This document shows, one piece after another, positions 24,395 to 35,175 of a stretch of DNA of 64,000 nucleotides. The stretch is from NCBI GenBank assembly GCA_037042185.1, contig JAXQJY010000032.1:1116001-1180000 (forward strand), written 5' to 3'. Source of the stretch: Sordariomycetes sp. S80-01Y (Eukaryota; Ascomycota; Sordariomycetes). A program made the translations under genes and the position numbers. The notes under the pieces were generated by a model, which saw nothing but the letters and a program-made list of their open reading frames with translations, had not been told where the DNA came from and did no database searches. Every line of letters starts with the position of its first letter. Positions within the stretch are counted from its first letter, which is position 1.

Positions 24395-25150
24395 CTAGCC
24401 GATAGGCTTCAACTTCTTCTTCTTCTTCTTCCCATCCCCATCCCCAGACTTCCCCTTTTGGAAGTCCCTCCAACTATTGATTCTCGTATCCCTCGTTGCC
24501 TCCCAATCCTGATCGTGTTGTCTCTTTCTCTTCCTCTCCTCAATCTCCTCATCTTGCTTCTTCTGCTCCCTACCTTCCTCCTGCATCTGCGCCTTCATTT
24601 GCCGTCTTCGTCGATGTTCGTTGTCTATTAACACCTCTCTTGTCTTGACCCGCCACTTCTTGTTGAAGTCCTCCGTTTTCAATTCTGGCGAATCAACCGT
24701 CCATTTGTTCTCTCGGATCAGAAGCATGCGTGCGTCGGCGATAGCCTCGTCGAGTCGCGCCCGATGTTTCTCGTCCATGAGCTCGGTCTGGGCCTTTTTG
24801 AGACGGTCGAACGCATCGGGAGCCTGTGGATTTTTCGTCTTGTCGGGATGGATGAGGAGAGACTTCTTGCGGTAGCAGATTTTGATGTCGGACTCGGGGA
24901 CACCCGGATTGAGATCTAGGACGGCGTAGCTGCGATGGTCAGTGGCTGCTCGGGCATGATGGCCTGTGATGAACGTACGCGTCGAGCCGGAATGCTTTCA
25001 TGATGCGATCAATTTCAGCATCCTGGGCTATTAATCAGTAGGGAGCTGCTGTAGTGAGCGCAATCAAGGCCTTACCTTGTCAAATTCCTTAGCTTCCAAC
25101 TCGAGCGCGTCGAGAGCATCTTTGTCGTCCACGCCGTCCTTGTCTGCCAT
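24395..25150 (-). CDS. DNAJC8/Spf31-type J-domain splicing protein
   Basis: Three exons (25150-25076, 25022-24979, 24929-24395) encode 217 aa, with introns of 53 and 49 bp. After an acidic N-terminus comes a J domain (YAVLDLNPGVPESDIK ... HPDKTKNP), then a long Lys/Arg/Glu-rich helical C-terminus (WEATRDTRINSWRDF) and a Lys-rich nuclear-type tail. This matches human DNAJC8 and S. pombe Spf31, which are associated with the spliceosome. The second exon is only 44 bp. The gene diverges from DBP10 with 303 bp between start codons. Confidence 0.9.
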
Positions 25151-25453
25151 TTTTGTAGCTTTCGAGCGTTCTGCCTCAATCAAACGAAGTGACGCTTATC
25201 TATACAAGCGTGTAGTCAGGAGGAGACAGCCGAAAAGAGTCGCTTCGAAGAAGATGAAGATGCAGATAGAAGTTGGTGTCGCCCGAAGTCGCTTCAGGAC
25301 CCCAGACCCACTCTCGGTCTGCCCCGCGAGCGATAAGATAAGAATTTCTATCCGCCAGGGGAAAAAAAAGTCGGACGTCCAGTTTCGACGAAGACCTCCT
25401 AACCCCGAATCCAAATTGAAGATTCGGAGCTCAACGAAACCCAAGGCGCCACG
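25151..25453. promoter_or_regulatory. Divergent promoter of the DNAJC8-like gene and DBP10
   Basis: 303 bp serve both start codons. No TATA box is visible. Both genes are nuclear RNA-processing functions, so co-regulation is plausible but not shown. Confidence 0.4.
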
Positions 25454-28126
25454 ATGCCTGGACGCGCCACCTCCCCAACACCTTCTGAGGGTGAAGTCGA
25501 TATTTTCGATTCTCTATACCCCGGCGACGATGGCGAAAACCAGAGGAACCAAACACAAGACGTCGACTTTGGAGGGATCTTGGACGGTCCTGCCGAGGGA
25601 GCTGATGACGCTGACGGAGATGAGGCCTTCATTGCCTTGCAACAGGCAGCGTCGTATCGAAAAGCATCAAACCTTAAAGGCAGGACGGTAAAAAAGGGCG
25701 GAGGCTTCCAGGCGATGGGCCTCAATGCGAACCTCTTGAAAGCGATCACCCGAAAAGGTTTCTCAGTACCGACCCCGATCCAGCGAAAAACAATTCCACT
25801 GGTACTCGACAGGAAAGATGTAGTCGGCATGGCGAGAACAGGCTCTGGAAAGACAGCAGCTTTTGTGATCCCAATGATCGAACGCCTACGAGCGCACAGC
25901 GCACGATTCGGCTCTCGAGCGCTTATCATGTCACCATCCCGCGAATTGGCGATTCAGACATTGAAGGTAGTCAAGGAGCTGAGTCGAGGTACAGATCTGA
26001 AGTGCGTACTGCTCGTTGGTGGTGATGGGTTGGAGGAGCAGTTTGCGTCCATGTCTGCCAACCCGGATATTGTCATCGCTACTCCAGGCCGATTCCTGCA
26101 CTTGAAGGTGGAGATGAATTTGGATCTGTCGTCGATACAGTACGCTGTGTTTGATGAGGCAGACAGACTATTTGAGATGGGTTTCGCTGCGCAATTGACG
26201 GAGATTTTGCATGCGTTGCCACCTTCACGGCAGACGTTACTCTTCTCCGCTACCTTGCCTGGATCTCTTGTTGAGTTCGCTCGAGCGGGCTTGCAAGATC
26301 CCGAACTTATTCGTTTGGATGCCGAGACAAAGGTGTCTCCTGATCTGGAGAGTGCATTCTTCTCAGTCAAGAGCGCGGAAAAGGAAGGCTCTTTATTGCA
26401 CATTTTACACGATGTTATCAAAATGCCAACCGGGCTGCCAGCAGCTGCATCCCAAGACAACGACAAGAAGTCGAAGAAGCGGAAAAGGGGCCACACAGAA
26501 GGTGCTGGCAAACCAACAGAGCATTCGACGATCGTTTTCACAGCAACAAAGCACCATGTTGAGTACCTAGCGAACCTGCTCAGAGTCGCAGGCTTTGCAG
26601 TTTCCCATGTCTACGGTTCCCTGGATCAAGTTGCCCGCAGGAATCAGGTCGAAGATTTCCGGTACGGGAAGACAAACATTCTCGTTGTAACGGATGTTGC
26701 TGCCCGTGGTGTCGATATCCCTGTGTTGGCGAACGTTATCAACTACGACTTCCCCACACAGCCCAAAGTTTTCGTTCATCGAGTCGGACGAACGGCTCGT
26801 GCTGGCCAGAGAGGTTGGAGTTACAGTCTGCTACGCGAAATGGATGCCCCTTATCTCGTTGATCTCCAGCTTTTCCTCGGTAGGCGACTGGTGATTGGCC
26901 AGGAGTCCACAAACGTTTCATTTACCGATGATGTTGTGGTTGGAGCCTTGAAGCGGGACGCGGTGGAGCAGAACGTGGAATGGTACCTGAAGACTCTGAA
27001 GGAGGACAGCGATCTTCACGAGCTGCGCAAGGTTGCTGGCAAGGCAGAGAAGCTGTACATGAAGACTCGTAACTCTGCATCAAGCCAGAGCGCAAAGCGA
27101 GCTCGTGAGCTGGTGAAGACCAATGGATGGTCCGAGCTGCACAAGCTCTTTGGCGAAGATGTGGATGGCGAGGAGAAGGCCCGAGTGGATATGCTCGCGC
27201 GGATCAGCGGGTTCAAGCCACAAGAAACCATCTTCGAGGTTGGACGCGGAGATAAGAAGAAGACAAATGAAGGTGCTGAGGTGATGAAGCAGCTCCGGTC
27301 TCGCATCACTCCCAAGAACAGACAGCAGGTTACTCGTGAAGACTCCGACTCTGAGGTGGAGGACCTGCATCAGAAGCCGGATACGCCCTCGGACGACGAC
27401 GAAGCTGCGGTTGCCATTCAGGAAGAGGATGACGACGATGATGGTCTCGAAATCACGGTGTCGAACACCGACAACAAGAAGGGAAAGACCGATTGGCGCG
27501 ACTCAGATATGTTCATGTCCTACACCCCACGAACAACTTCCGCTGCCGAAGAGCGCGGCTATGGCGTCCATTCCGGCGGGACGTCCAATTTCGTCGAGGC
27601 CGCCCGCGACGCCACCATGGATCTCACCAACGACGAGTCTGCCAAAGCCTTCGGCCAACCCACACGCTCCAAGATGCGGTGGGATGCAAAGGGCAAGAAG
27701 TATGTCTCGCGCGAAAATGACGAAGACGGCTCCAAAGGCGGCAAACTCATCATGGGCGAGTCTGGTGTCAAGATTGCAGCGTCCTTCCAGTCCGGACGGT
27801 TCGACAAGTGGAAGCGTGAGCAGCGCATGGGTCGTCTGCCTAGAGTTGGCGAGGCAGAGAAGGGAGGGAACCAAGCCACTGGCGCTTCATCCGGTCCTAG
27901 GTACAAGCATAAGCAGGAGAGGGCGCCGAAGGAGGCGGACAAGTTCAGAGATGACTTCCAGGTGCGGAAGAAGAGGGTTGATGAGGCGAGGGAGAAGAGG
28001 GTTGGCCGGTTTAAGGATGGAATGGGCAGCAAGAAGGAACTTAAGGGCGCGCATGATATTAGAAAAGCCAGAAGGGAGGCGCAGAAGAAGAAGGAGAAGA
28101 ATGCTCGTCCGTCCAAGAGGAAATAG
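25454..28126 (+). CDS. DBP10: DEAD-box ATP-dependent RNA helicase Dbp10
   Basis: A single exon of 890 aa. The helicase motifs are in order: Q motif near GFSVPTPIQ (102-110), Walker A ARTGSGKT (127-134), PSRELA (161-166), TPGR (210-213), DEAD (234-237) and SAT (265-267). Helicase motifs of the second RecA domain follow ([21 protein letters not shown]). The long C-terminal part has the DBP10CT region, acidic patches and a Lys/Arg-rich end. Yeast Dbp10 is a nucleolar helicase needed for 60S subunit assembly. Length fits fungal Dbp10. Confidence 0.95.
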   Translation: MPGRATSPTPSEGEVDIFDSLYPGDDGENQRNQTQDVDFGGILDGPAEGADDADGDEAFIALQQAASYRKASNLKGRTVKKGGGFQAMGLNANLLKAITRKGFSVPTPIQRKTIPLVLDRKDVVGMARTGSGKTAAFVIPMIERLRAHSARFGSRALIMSPSRELAIQTLKVVKELSRGTDLKCVLLVGGDGLEEQFASMSANPDIVIATPGRFLHLKVEMNLDLSSIQYAVFDEADRLFEMGFAAQLTEILHALPPSRQTLLFSATLPGSLVEFARAGLQDPELIRLDAETKVSPDLESAFFSVKSAEKEGSLLHILHDVIKMPTGLPAAASQDNDKKSKKRKRGHTEGAGKPTEHSTIVFTATKHHVEYLANLLRVAGFAVSHVYGSLDQVARRNQVEDFRYGKTNILVVTDVAARGVDIPVLANVINYDFPTQPKVFVHRVGRTARAGQRGWSYSLLREMDAPYLVDLQLFLGRRLVIGQESTNVSFTDDVVVGALKRDAVEQNVEWYLKTLKEDSDLHELRKVAGKAEKLYMKTRNSASSQSAKRARELVKTNGWSELHKLFGEDVDGEEKARVDMLARISGFKPQETIFEVGRGDKKKTNEGAEVMKQLRSRITPKNRQQVTREDSDSEVEDLHQKPDTPSDDDEAAVAIQEEDDDDDGLEITVSNTDNKKGKTDWRDSDMFMSYTPRTTSAAEERGYGVHSGGTSNFVEAARDATMDLTNDESAKAFGQPTRSKMRWDAKGKKYVSRENDEDGSKGGKLIMGESGVKIAASFQSGRFDKWKREQRMGRLPRVGEAEKGGNQATGASSGPRYKHKQERAPKEADKFRDDFQVRKKRVDEAREKRVGRFKDGMGSKKELKGAHDIRKARREAQKKKEKNARPSKRK

Positions 28127-29799
28127 GGGCTCAGGGGTTAATGGAGAAATCAGACATTTGGGTTTGCTACGCAGCTCGGGGTTCATCTTGCCGCTGCGAC
28201 TCAAGAGAGACTATCTTCATCTGTGCCTATCAATCGTCGCGGCATGACAATCTCGATATCGAGATGTGCAGAGAAACGGTCGAGGCTGGCGGCGCTGGCG
28301 GCGCTGGCGCACATCATGCTCGATGCCGATTCACCCCTGTGCGACCCGCCCATGGTCAGGCCTCAGGCTGTGCTTGTGCCGACGTTAGTGGTCGGAAGGG
28401 CTTCCCCGAGGGCGCTAACATTGTTTGCAGTGTCGAATGCAGACAAACTGGCGTCTGGATACGACATTTCGCGAGGGTGCTCTTTGATTTCTCCAAACAC
28501 GGACTAAATGACGAAGCCTCCCAATTAGACAACTCCAAGTAGGAGATGTGAAGCAGAGAACGACCGTCACCTGATCAAGGCTGTCCCCACTGGAGAAACG
28601 CGGCTCGTTTCCGGACAAGGGTATATCGATGGAGTTAGCTGCCACGGAGGCTGGAGATAATCTCCCGCATCCGGGTCGCGAAATCAAATCATGATGTTCA
28701 ACAATGTCCAATTTGCGTATGTGCGTGGCAGATAGAAATTAGAGACTCGCGAGACAGTCTCAACACACGTGTCATCATCGTGATGCAAAGTCATGTGTCA
28801 GCCGAGATTGGCTGGGCGTGAGGATCCTGTCCCCAGGAGCGAAGATATAGCCTCATTTCGGATCTCAAGCCGCTGGGGGATACTTGAGACTGGCAGCTCG
28901 AGTCGTGGGGACTGGGCGGGGCGCGGCCTATCAAGTCAGAACGGCTCTCCTGGGAAAGGCTCGATGCACATTGCGGACGACAACGGAGTACCGGCGGTCG
29001 TCGACGTGAGGCTTGGAACGAGGCTTGGAACCTCGCAATATTTTCTCGGGTTGCTCGACTCAGCACTCAAGTATGTAGGTTAGGCAATAGGAAGTCGAGA
29101 TTGAGGTCACCCAACAGACGCTACTGGTACTGGTGCGGCGTAATGTGACTCGGGTTGCAGGTCTCCATTTGCTCCATCGCACCGGTCCCAAGCTGTCGGT
29201 AACGAGGTGGTCAGTGAAAACGGGTGGCCTGTCTCACTGATTTCCGCCTCTCGTCCCTCCGTCCTCGCGCTTCTTCGACCGCTCCAGGTCCCTAAGAGAC
29301 TTGTCGTCGTGCCCTTGAGGATTGTCTTCCCTTTTGATGTGTTCGGTGACGTCGGTGCCGTGGCTGAAAGAGAGCACTGGAAGTCGTGTCGTTTGCACCT
29401 GCCGTAAGCAAGACTGACTATAAACTAATTCCAATTGATTGTTTCCCTACACAGCCCCGGGAGACTTGTCCAAGGAAAGAATGGCAGGCGCAAGTTGCAC
29501 CAGTAGCGGTGCGCTGCCACCAACATCTCGAGCCGGTTCCAACTTTGTTCCTCCCTCCCGAGCCGCAACGATTCCCAACCATTTCCCACCTCGCATCATT
29601 TCGGCGAAACGACAAAAGGACGATCCATCTCTTCGCTTTGGTTAGTGGAAGCGTCGATAACGTTATCCACTACAGATCGCGTCTTCAAGACTCGCTGCTG
29701 GGTCCTCGCCGCCGACGACGTCGACGTACTAGATTGCAGCCTCAACCTTCCGAGGTGTCACCAAGACCATCGGAATGTGAGCTTTACGGCGAGCGCCCG
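28127..29799. other. Convergent intergenic region, no gene seen
   Basis: 1.67 kb between the 3' ends of DBP10 and the LaeA-like gene. A few imperfect 9-bp GGCGCTGGC copies lie near 28285-28310. ORFs are short, overlap on both strands and show no domain. Confidence 0.4.
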
Positions 29800-31361
29800 C
29801 TATCGTCTTCCTCCACGCCGAGGCTTTCGTCCGATGCATACTCGTCTGCGTCAACACGTAAGCAAGGCTCTGTGCCTGGTAGGCGGTTTTACTCACACTT
29901 CAAAGTAGGGCTGCCGGCAAAGTCCGTGATCAGTCCGGCGAATTTCATAAGAAGAGGGCGACTCACCTTTCGCGAAGGGTCGCGAGCCTCCGCCCTAGCC
30001 TCTTCGACGAGCTTCTCGAACTCCTCCATCGGCATCCTGGCCACCGTTAGCGACGAGGCTCCTAGCTCGGGTTCGGCTGTATGACAAACCCTTGCAGCTG
30101 TGTCATTGGATACAATGCCAGAGAGTAGAGAAGCTGCTGGACGTTCTCGGCATTTGCTTCGCCAATCGCTCGGTCGCGGATATCGTTTGGCGCGTCGCCC
30201 TCTGCCAGGACTGTCAATATGGGTGCGGGCACATGGGCGACCACGAACCTTCAGGCCACCTGCACATGGGAAGTCGCAGCATCTGCGAGTCGACATCTCG
30301 GAAGCCGGCGTCCACCATGTATCTTTCGAAGTTTCGTGAAGCCCGCAGGTCCTTGTAGGGTCTCATCGAGTTCATAAAGTTCAGCGACCACCTCTCGAGA
30401 CCTCCATCTACACAATTGTCAGCATACTATTCTCTTCCATGTACAGGTCAGGCCTACCCCGATCAAGGCTGCCATTATGCGACTGTGCAATGAAGTATAT
30501 TTCGACCATCTGGCACCACCCCCCTCGACGCGTCACCCAATACATGTCCTTAATATAAGACCGCCATCGGTCTGCGCGTATGCCGCCTGCGACCATTTGG
30601 CTGTGGACCAGATCGAAATGGTTGGACTCGAACGTGAACCTGAAGTCGTGGAATAGTCGTCAGCCAGCCTTCTTGCCGATTGAGCTCGCCCCTCACTCTT
30701 TGTTGATGTCGTCGATCTGCAGCTCGAGATTGCTTGGTAGTTCATCGGGAAACATGTGAGGGCTGATGTCGATTCCCAACACCTACGGAACGAAGTCAGC
30801 GTGAGCCATTACCTCAACGGCGCCGACTTCTAGGAGCAAAGCACGCCTGGATACCTGGGGTATGGGGTTTTTTCTTTTCTTTTCTTTTGAGATAAGGAGC
30901 CAACCCGGGAAGGCACTTGGGCTACTTGCTATTTCCGTGGGATGGTTTAAAGACTCGCACGAACCTCTGCTTGGGGATATTGCTCGGCTACGTCGACCGC
31001 CCAGTTGCCGGCTCCGCATCCGAGATCGAGCACCCTGCGAGGATTTAGTCCGAGAGGGAATATCAGCCGCTGGTCGAAGAGAAGGTTGAAGGCGCTGTGA
31101 GCGACCCCGAGTCGATAGATTTCCTCCTGGATTAGGTTCTGCTGTCAGGTGCCTTTTTCTTCGCTCAAAGAGGGGGGAAAGCTCACGTCATCCACCGGCG
31201 CGAAATATTGGCGGTAGGTCAGAGCAGACCGCTGGTATAAGCGACCCTCGATCTCGACCGTCTCTAGTACGTCGTCGTCGATAGGTACCGTGCTGTCGCT
31301 TTGGGAGAGTCAGCCATGCCCTTTTTGCGTTTAGGGATGCCCCTCCTTACTCAGGATCCAT
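29800..31361 (-). CDS. LaeA-like SAM-dependent methyltransferase (ten exons)
   Basis: Exons on the minus strand: 31361-31351, 31292-31187, 31138-30965, 30782-30697, 30639-30458, 30407-30249, 30201-30090, 30036-29967, 29910-29897 and 29845-29800, giving 319 aa. All junctions are GT-AG and in frame. The SAM-binding motif I (VLDLGCGAGNWAVDVA) is followed by VLGIDISP, FDLVHSQMVAGG and the post-motif GGWCQMVEIYF. The C-terminus has ANAENVQQLLYSLALYP and RVCIGRKP, typical of LaeA-like methyltransferases. LaeA itself controls secondary metabolism and development from the nucleus; most paralogs have unknown substrates. The first exon has only 11 coding bases, so the start is the weakest part. The 182-bp third intron holds a CTTTT-rich tract (30868-30889 on +). 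The acceptor at 30202 gives a 47-bp intron; an alternative 9 bp earlier is also in frame. Confidence 0.85.
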
Positions 31362-34300
31362 GCCGTTGAAATGGATTTTGCAGGAAGGGCTGTTCGGAAT
31401 GCGCTGGGAGAAATGAACTTGTGATGGAATTTGGCGAAAAGGAGGCAAGAATTTAGGGCCAAGCGGGCAACAAGCTGCCTCTGTTGCACGGTGCTGGCAT
31501 GTAATAGTGGGAAGGCGTGGTCTGAGGCCGAGCGACCCTTGCTCAGAGGTGACCCTCCTCCCGCTACAGACTTCTCAGAGGCGCCAGCACTTCCTCCAGC
31601 GCCGGGACTAGGACCGCACGTCGCGTGGATGACCAGGAGTGGAGATCGAGCCCCCAAGTTCTTCGCGTTGGTCGCTGTACGATCACTGGAACGACATTGG
31701 TCATCCCGATAGTACTCGGAACCTTTGTCACGACGTTCTTTTGGTTCAAGGCCACGCGCCGTCTACATCGGGTTCAGACAGAGCTGAGGCGGGAGCATGG
31801 GCCAAGCTGAATCCACTACGGGGTGCCAGGAAACCATGGACTTCGTGATTGATTGGAGAAGCGGTCAAGACGAGTGTGGTGCAAAACATGCACACAAACG
31901 AGGTACTCGGGCTCACCTTGCGGCACCAAGCTTGGGCTGAACAGTACATTCAATGCCCTGGAGAAACGGCTTGGTCGTGGTAATGTACATCTGCCTCCGA
32001 GGGAATCCGTACACGCTATCCGATGCATGTCACCAGAACCGATGGGCTGGGACACCCCGGACGGAACGTGCCCTTGTCCCATGATGGCCCGGTTCCTGTC
32101 CAACGCGGGACGGGCGGCAATACGGCAGCTCCCTAGTGTATAAGCTTTATTCGATGTCTTCTACTTTGGGCACTCCCTTTCTTGAGGATTCGATCTTTGC
32201 AGGCAGTCATTGGGACGAAGGCGTTAGCTCCGTAAGCCCTCAGCCCGGATGATGTTGCTGGCGGACGGCAACACCGCATGCCACTGCGGGTGTGTGCCTA
32301 CCTGAGGGTGGGAGCGTGGCCTCGAGGACGGGGTTGCCTAGCCGAGGTGACGACAGGCGCAGAGTCGAGACGAAGGCCACCTGCCGTCCATTTGATCGTC
32401 GGAATGATGATAGAGCATAATCTCGGGCATCTTGTCTGCGGGCTGGGCCGCTCCCCATGCTCCGTTTCTGCCCCTTCGCCCAGCCAATCTCTAGAAGCGA
32501 CGGCAGGCTAGAGTCGTTAGGCGATCCGCCTTGTCGAGCTCGGCGAATCCACATGCTCGTCGCATGACGCTGTACAGCGGAGCTGGCTTAGAGCACCGAC
32601 CCGAAAATGCGATCAACTGCGTCAGTCTCGAAGGGCGGCTGTCTCGTGCTCCTGGCTAGGACCGGCGGCGGCTGAAATGACGGACTTACGCTCCACAGAC
32701 ACCTAGCCCTGTATCTCTTGGAGCGGGAGATGACCTCCCTGGCGACCCAGCTGCCTGGTTACACTTGGAAAAGGGATGGCAGGGGCAGGACCCTTGACTG
32801 CATGGAAACCGCCGTTCTGGATGCCCCTATTGCGTGCAACGTTGGCTCCACGGATGCGCATGCCTCAACCTAGACGACGGGACTTTGCTTTGAGATCACG
32901 ACCGAGCTTGCCGTACAAATCGTCGACATTCCGCCCATCAGTGCCATGGGCTTGCGTTACGTATTGGGGCCGCATATGCAACTAATGCGGGCAGGACCCA
33001 GATCCTCGTGCCGGAAAATCGGGTCTCTCAATTCCTCGACGGCGTTTGGCGCGGACCAGGCCTGTCAAGCGACATGCTTACAATGGACATGGCTCGCTTG
33101 ATGAGATTGCTCACCGCCATTTCCGAAGAATGCAGCCGTCCCGTGGCCGCTTTATCTCAACGCGCAGGCCGTATTTTCCCATTCTGGTGGGATCTTGCGG
33201 GTGTCAACGCCTCAACGTTGGCCATCAGTTCAAGTTGCGGCGGGGGAAGACGGATGCGTTCGGCAAGTGCCTGACCTTTCTTCTAGGCGGCTTCCTGGAT
33301 ATTTCTTCTAGGCGGCTTCCTGGATATTTCTTCTAGGCGGCTTCCTGGATAGCTCGAAAGGACCTGGACTTGAGGGCATTGACTGCCCGGGAATTGGCTG
33401 GCAAACCTTCCGACGGAAATAACTGGATGCTTCACAAAAGGACCCCGCGGGGGCACTTTCAAGGATGCCACCACCCAGCGTTTGGAACACCCGAGGGTAG
33501 AGCCTCCAAATCCACACTTCCGGTTTGATTCGCAACTGAGTCTAGAGCGGCTGCTTCATGGAGTCATGGACAAGAACACCCAGAAGCTCGGGGTCAGTCT
33601 TGCGCGGCAGGCTGACTACCAACCATGCTGGCCCTAATCTGCAAAAGCTAAGGCGCCAACAGGCATCCAATACTACGCCAAATCAAGGCAGATGAGGCAG
33701 TACTGATGGTCTCGATAGAATGAATGGTGGCACGTGGCCCTTGTGTGATCCAGTCTATCTCTGTCTCCAAAGAAACTGGCATGCTCACAAGCAGCCGTTT
33801 GGTGAAGGCAGACGGTGGGCTGTCGGGCGTTGGCCCCAATAAAGAATTACTCGAAGAAGCGAGAATCAAGTGTGGCATCAATGCGTTTCCATCTTTGCCC
33901 CCCAAAAAGACGGACAAGGGAAGAGCTGGGGGCGCAATACTGCAGTACTGCCACGTTCGAGATTCAAATGCCCTCGATCTGTTGAGACATGTACATATAA
34001 CTATTAATCCAAGGATGAAGCCCATCACCAAGTTTACATGTACCCTAGGCTTACCTCGGCGATGACTCCATTTTGTAACACCGGGTAGGACTGCGCCAAT
34101 GACAAGGTTTCAGGCAAAGTCGTAGATACTGTCGTCGTCCCAAAGATGAGATTACTCTGCGATTCCCAATCATCCCTTCACAGTGAGGTGCTGAAGCGTC
34201 ACCTGCAAACTCCATGGCCACTCGACATTGATCTTCCCGGTCCAGTTGCGAGTAGTTGGACCACCTATCGCTACCCTACACACTGACCGTCCAACTGGCT

Positions 34301-35175
34301 GTTGGAGTATCCAATGAAGTAAGGCGGCCCGGGCGGCCCGTTTGGTAGCCTTCCACTTTGTCGCTTGATTTAACCTCCGTCGAAGCCAGTGCTCAACCCC
34401 CTCATTGCCATGCGTCAATGAAAGCGTCTGATGAGACCACGCACGGCCAACACCCAGTCAGTCGCCTGGACTCCCTTGTCTTTGTTCACGGGAAAAAGGA
34501 GCCCAGCGACACTCGACGTGATAAGGCGGCCTACGGAGGATCTCACGGCGCGCTGCAGCCCCGCCTTGGACCTCTGGGGCGACCTGCGCTTGAGATTGAT
34601 GACGACCCGGCGAGGGCATTGCACCTGAGCTGTTGGCTGTCACTTAATCAGCCTGGCCGAGCGTTGTCTTCGGCTCATCCAAACTAGTCTGTTTATTCCT
34701 GACCTGCTCTCCATTTTCAGCTTTACCTGCTCGTGGACCACTAGGCTGCGCCCTCCTCTACGTTGGTCATAGCAGCGTCCGCTGGTACTAGGCCATGACG
34801 GTCGGTAAGTCCTCATTTTAACCCTTTTTCGTCTTCTCGCAACGGGCAGCACACGGGTTGCAAGGGTGTCAATGTCAACGGAAACGGAAATGGACCCCCT
34901 TGCCTTGTGTGGCGCCAGACTGCTGCCAGTGTTCATGTTTGTCTACTATACCTGCTCTGAGGTGTTGGCAGCTGGTGGGAGCTCGCAGCTGCAAGTCACG
35001 CCGTGGCGAGATGTAATCCGCCTCAGTGACCGACGCGGCTTCAACTCAATGCCCTCGAGGTTCACGGCACTCGTTTTCTCTGTCTCCCGCACTGCTCGCT
35101 GCTCTGCAGCTCTCCGTAAACCCGTCTCCCCCAACACCTGCATCACCCTCAGCGCTGCGTTTTGCTGTGGCATCC
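31362..35175. other. Gene-poor 3.8-kb region
   Basis: This lies between the LaeA-like gene (-) and the RBR ligase gene (+). The only clear structure is the three-copy 25-bp repeat at 33277-33351. ORFs up to about 130 codons overlap on both strands without recognisable domains. Several short ORFs just before 35176 are probably in the 5' leader of the ligase gene. Confidence 0.4.
33277..33351. repeat. Three perfect tandem copies of a 25-bp unit
   Basis: Copies lie at 33277-33301, 33302-33326 and 33327-33351, and are identical throughout. The unit begins TTTCTTCTAGG and ends CTTCCTGGATA. Perfect identity suggests recent expansion by replication slippage or unequal exchange. Confidence 0.95.

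Noticed and set aside
30037-30089. Stops in the 3' half of the LaeA-like gene taken as signs of decay
   Set aside because: They fall inside introns with good splice sites; after splicing the frame runs to a family-typical C-terminus.
30202-30248. Shorter 38-bp intron with acceptor at 30211 in the LaeA-like gene
   Set aside because: Below usual fungal intron size; the acceptor 9 bp further on is also in frame and gives a 47-bp intron.
30610-30640. tRNA B-box-like GTTCGAGTCC on the minus strand
   Set aside because: It is codons of the LaeA-like gene (FTFESNHF); no cloverleaf can be formed around it.
33641-34065. Overlapping ORFs of 113-127 codons on both strands
   Set aside because: Neither has a domain, a good start context or neighbouring splice-compatible exons.
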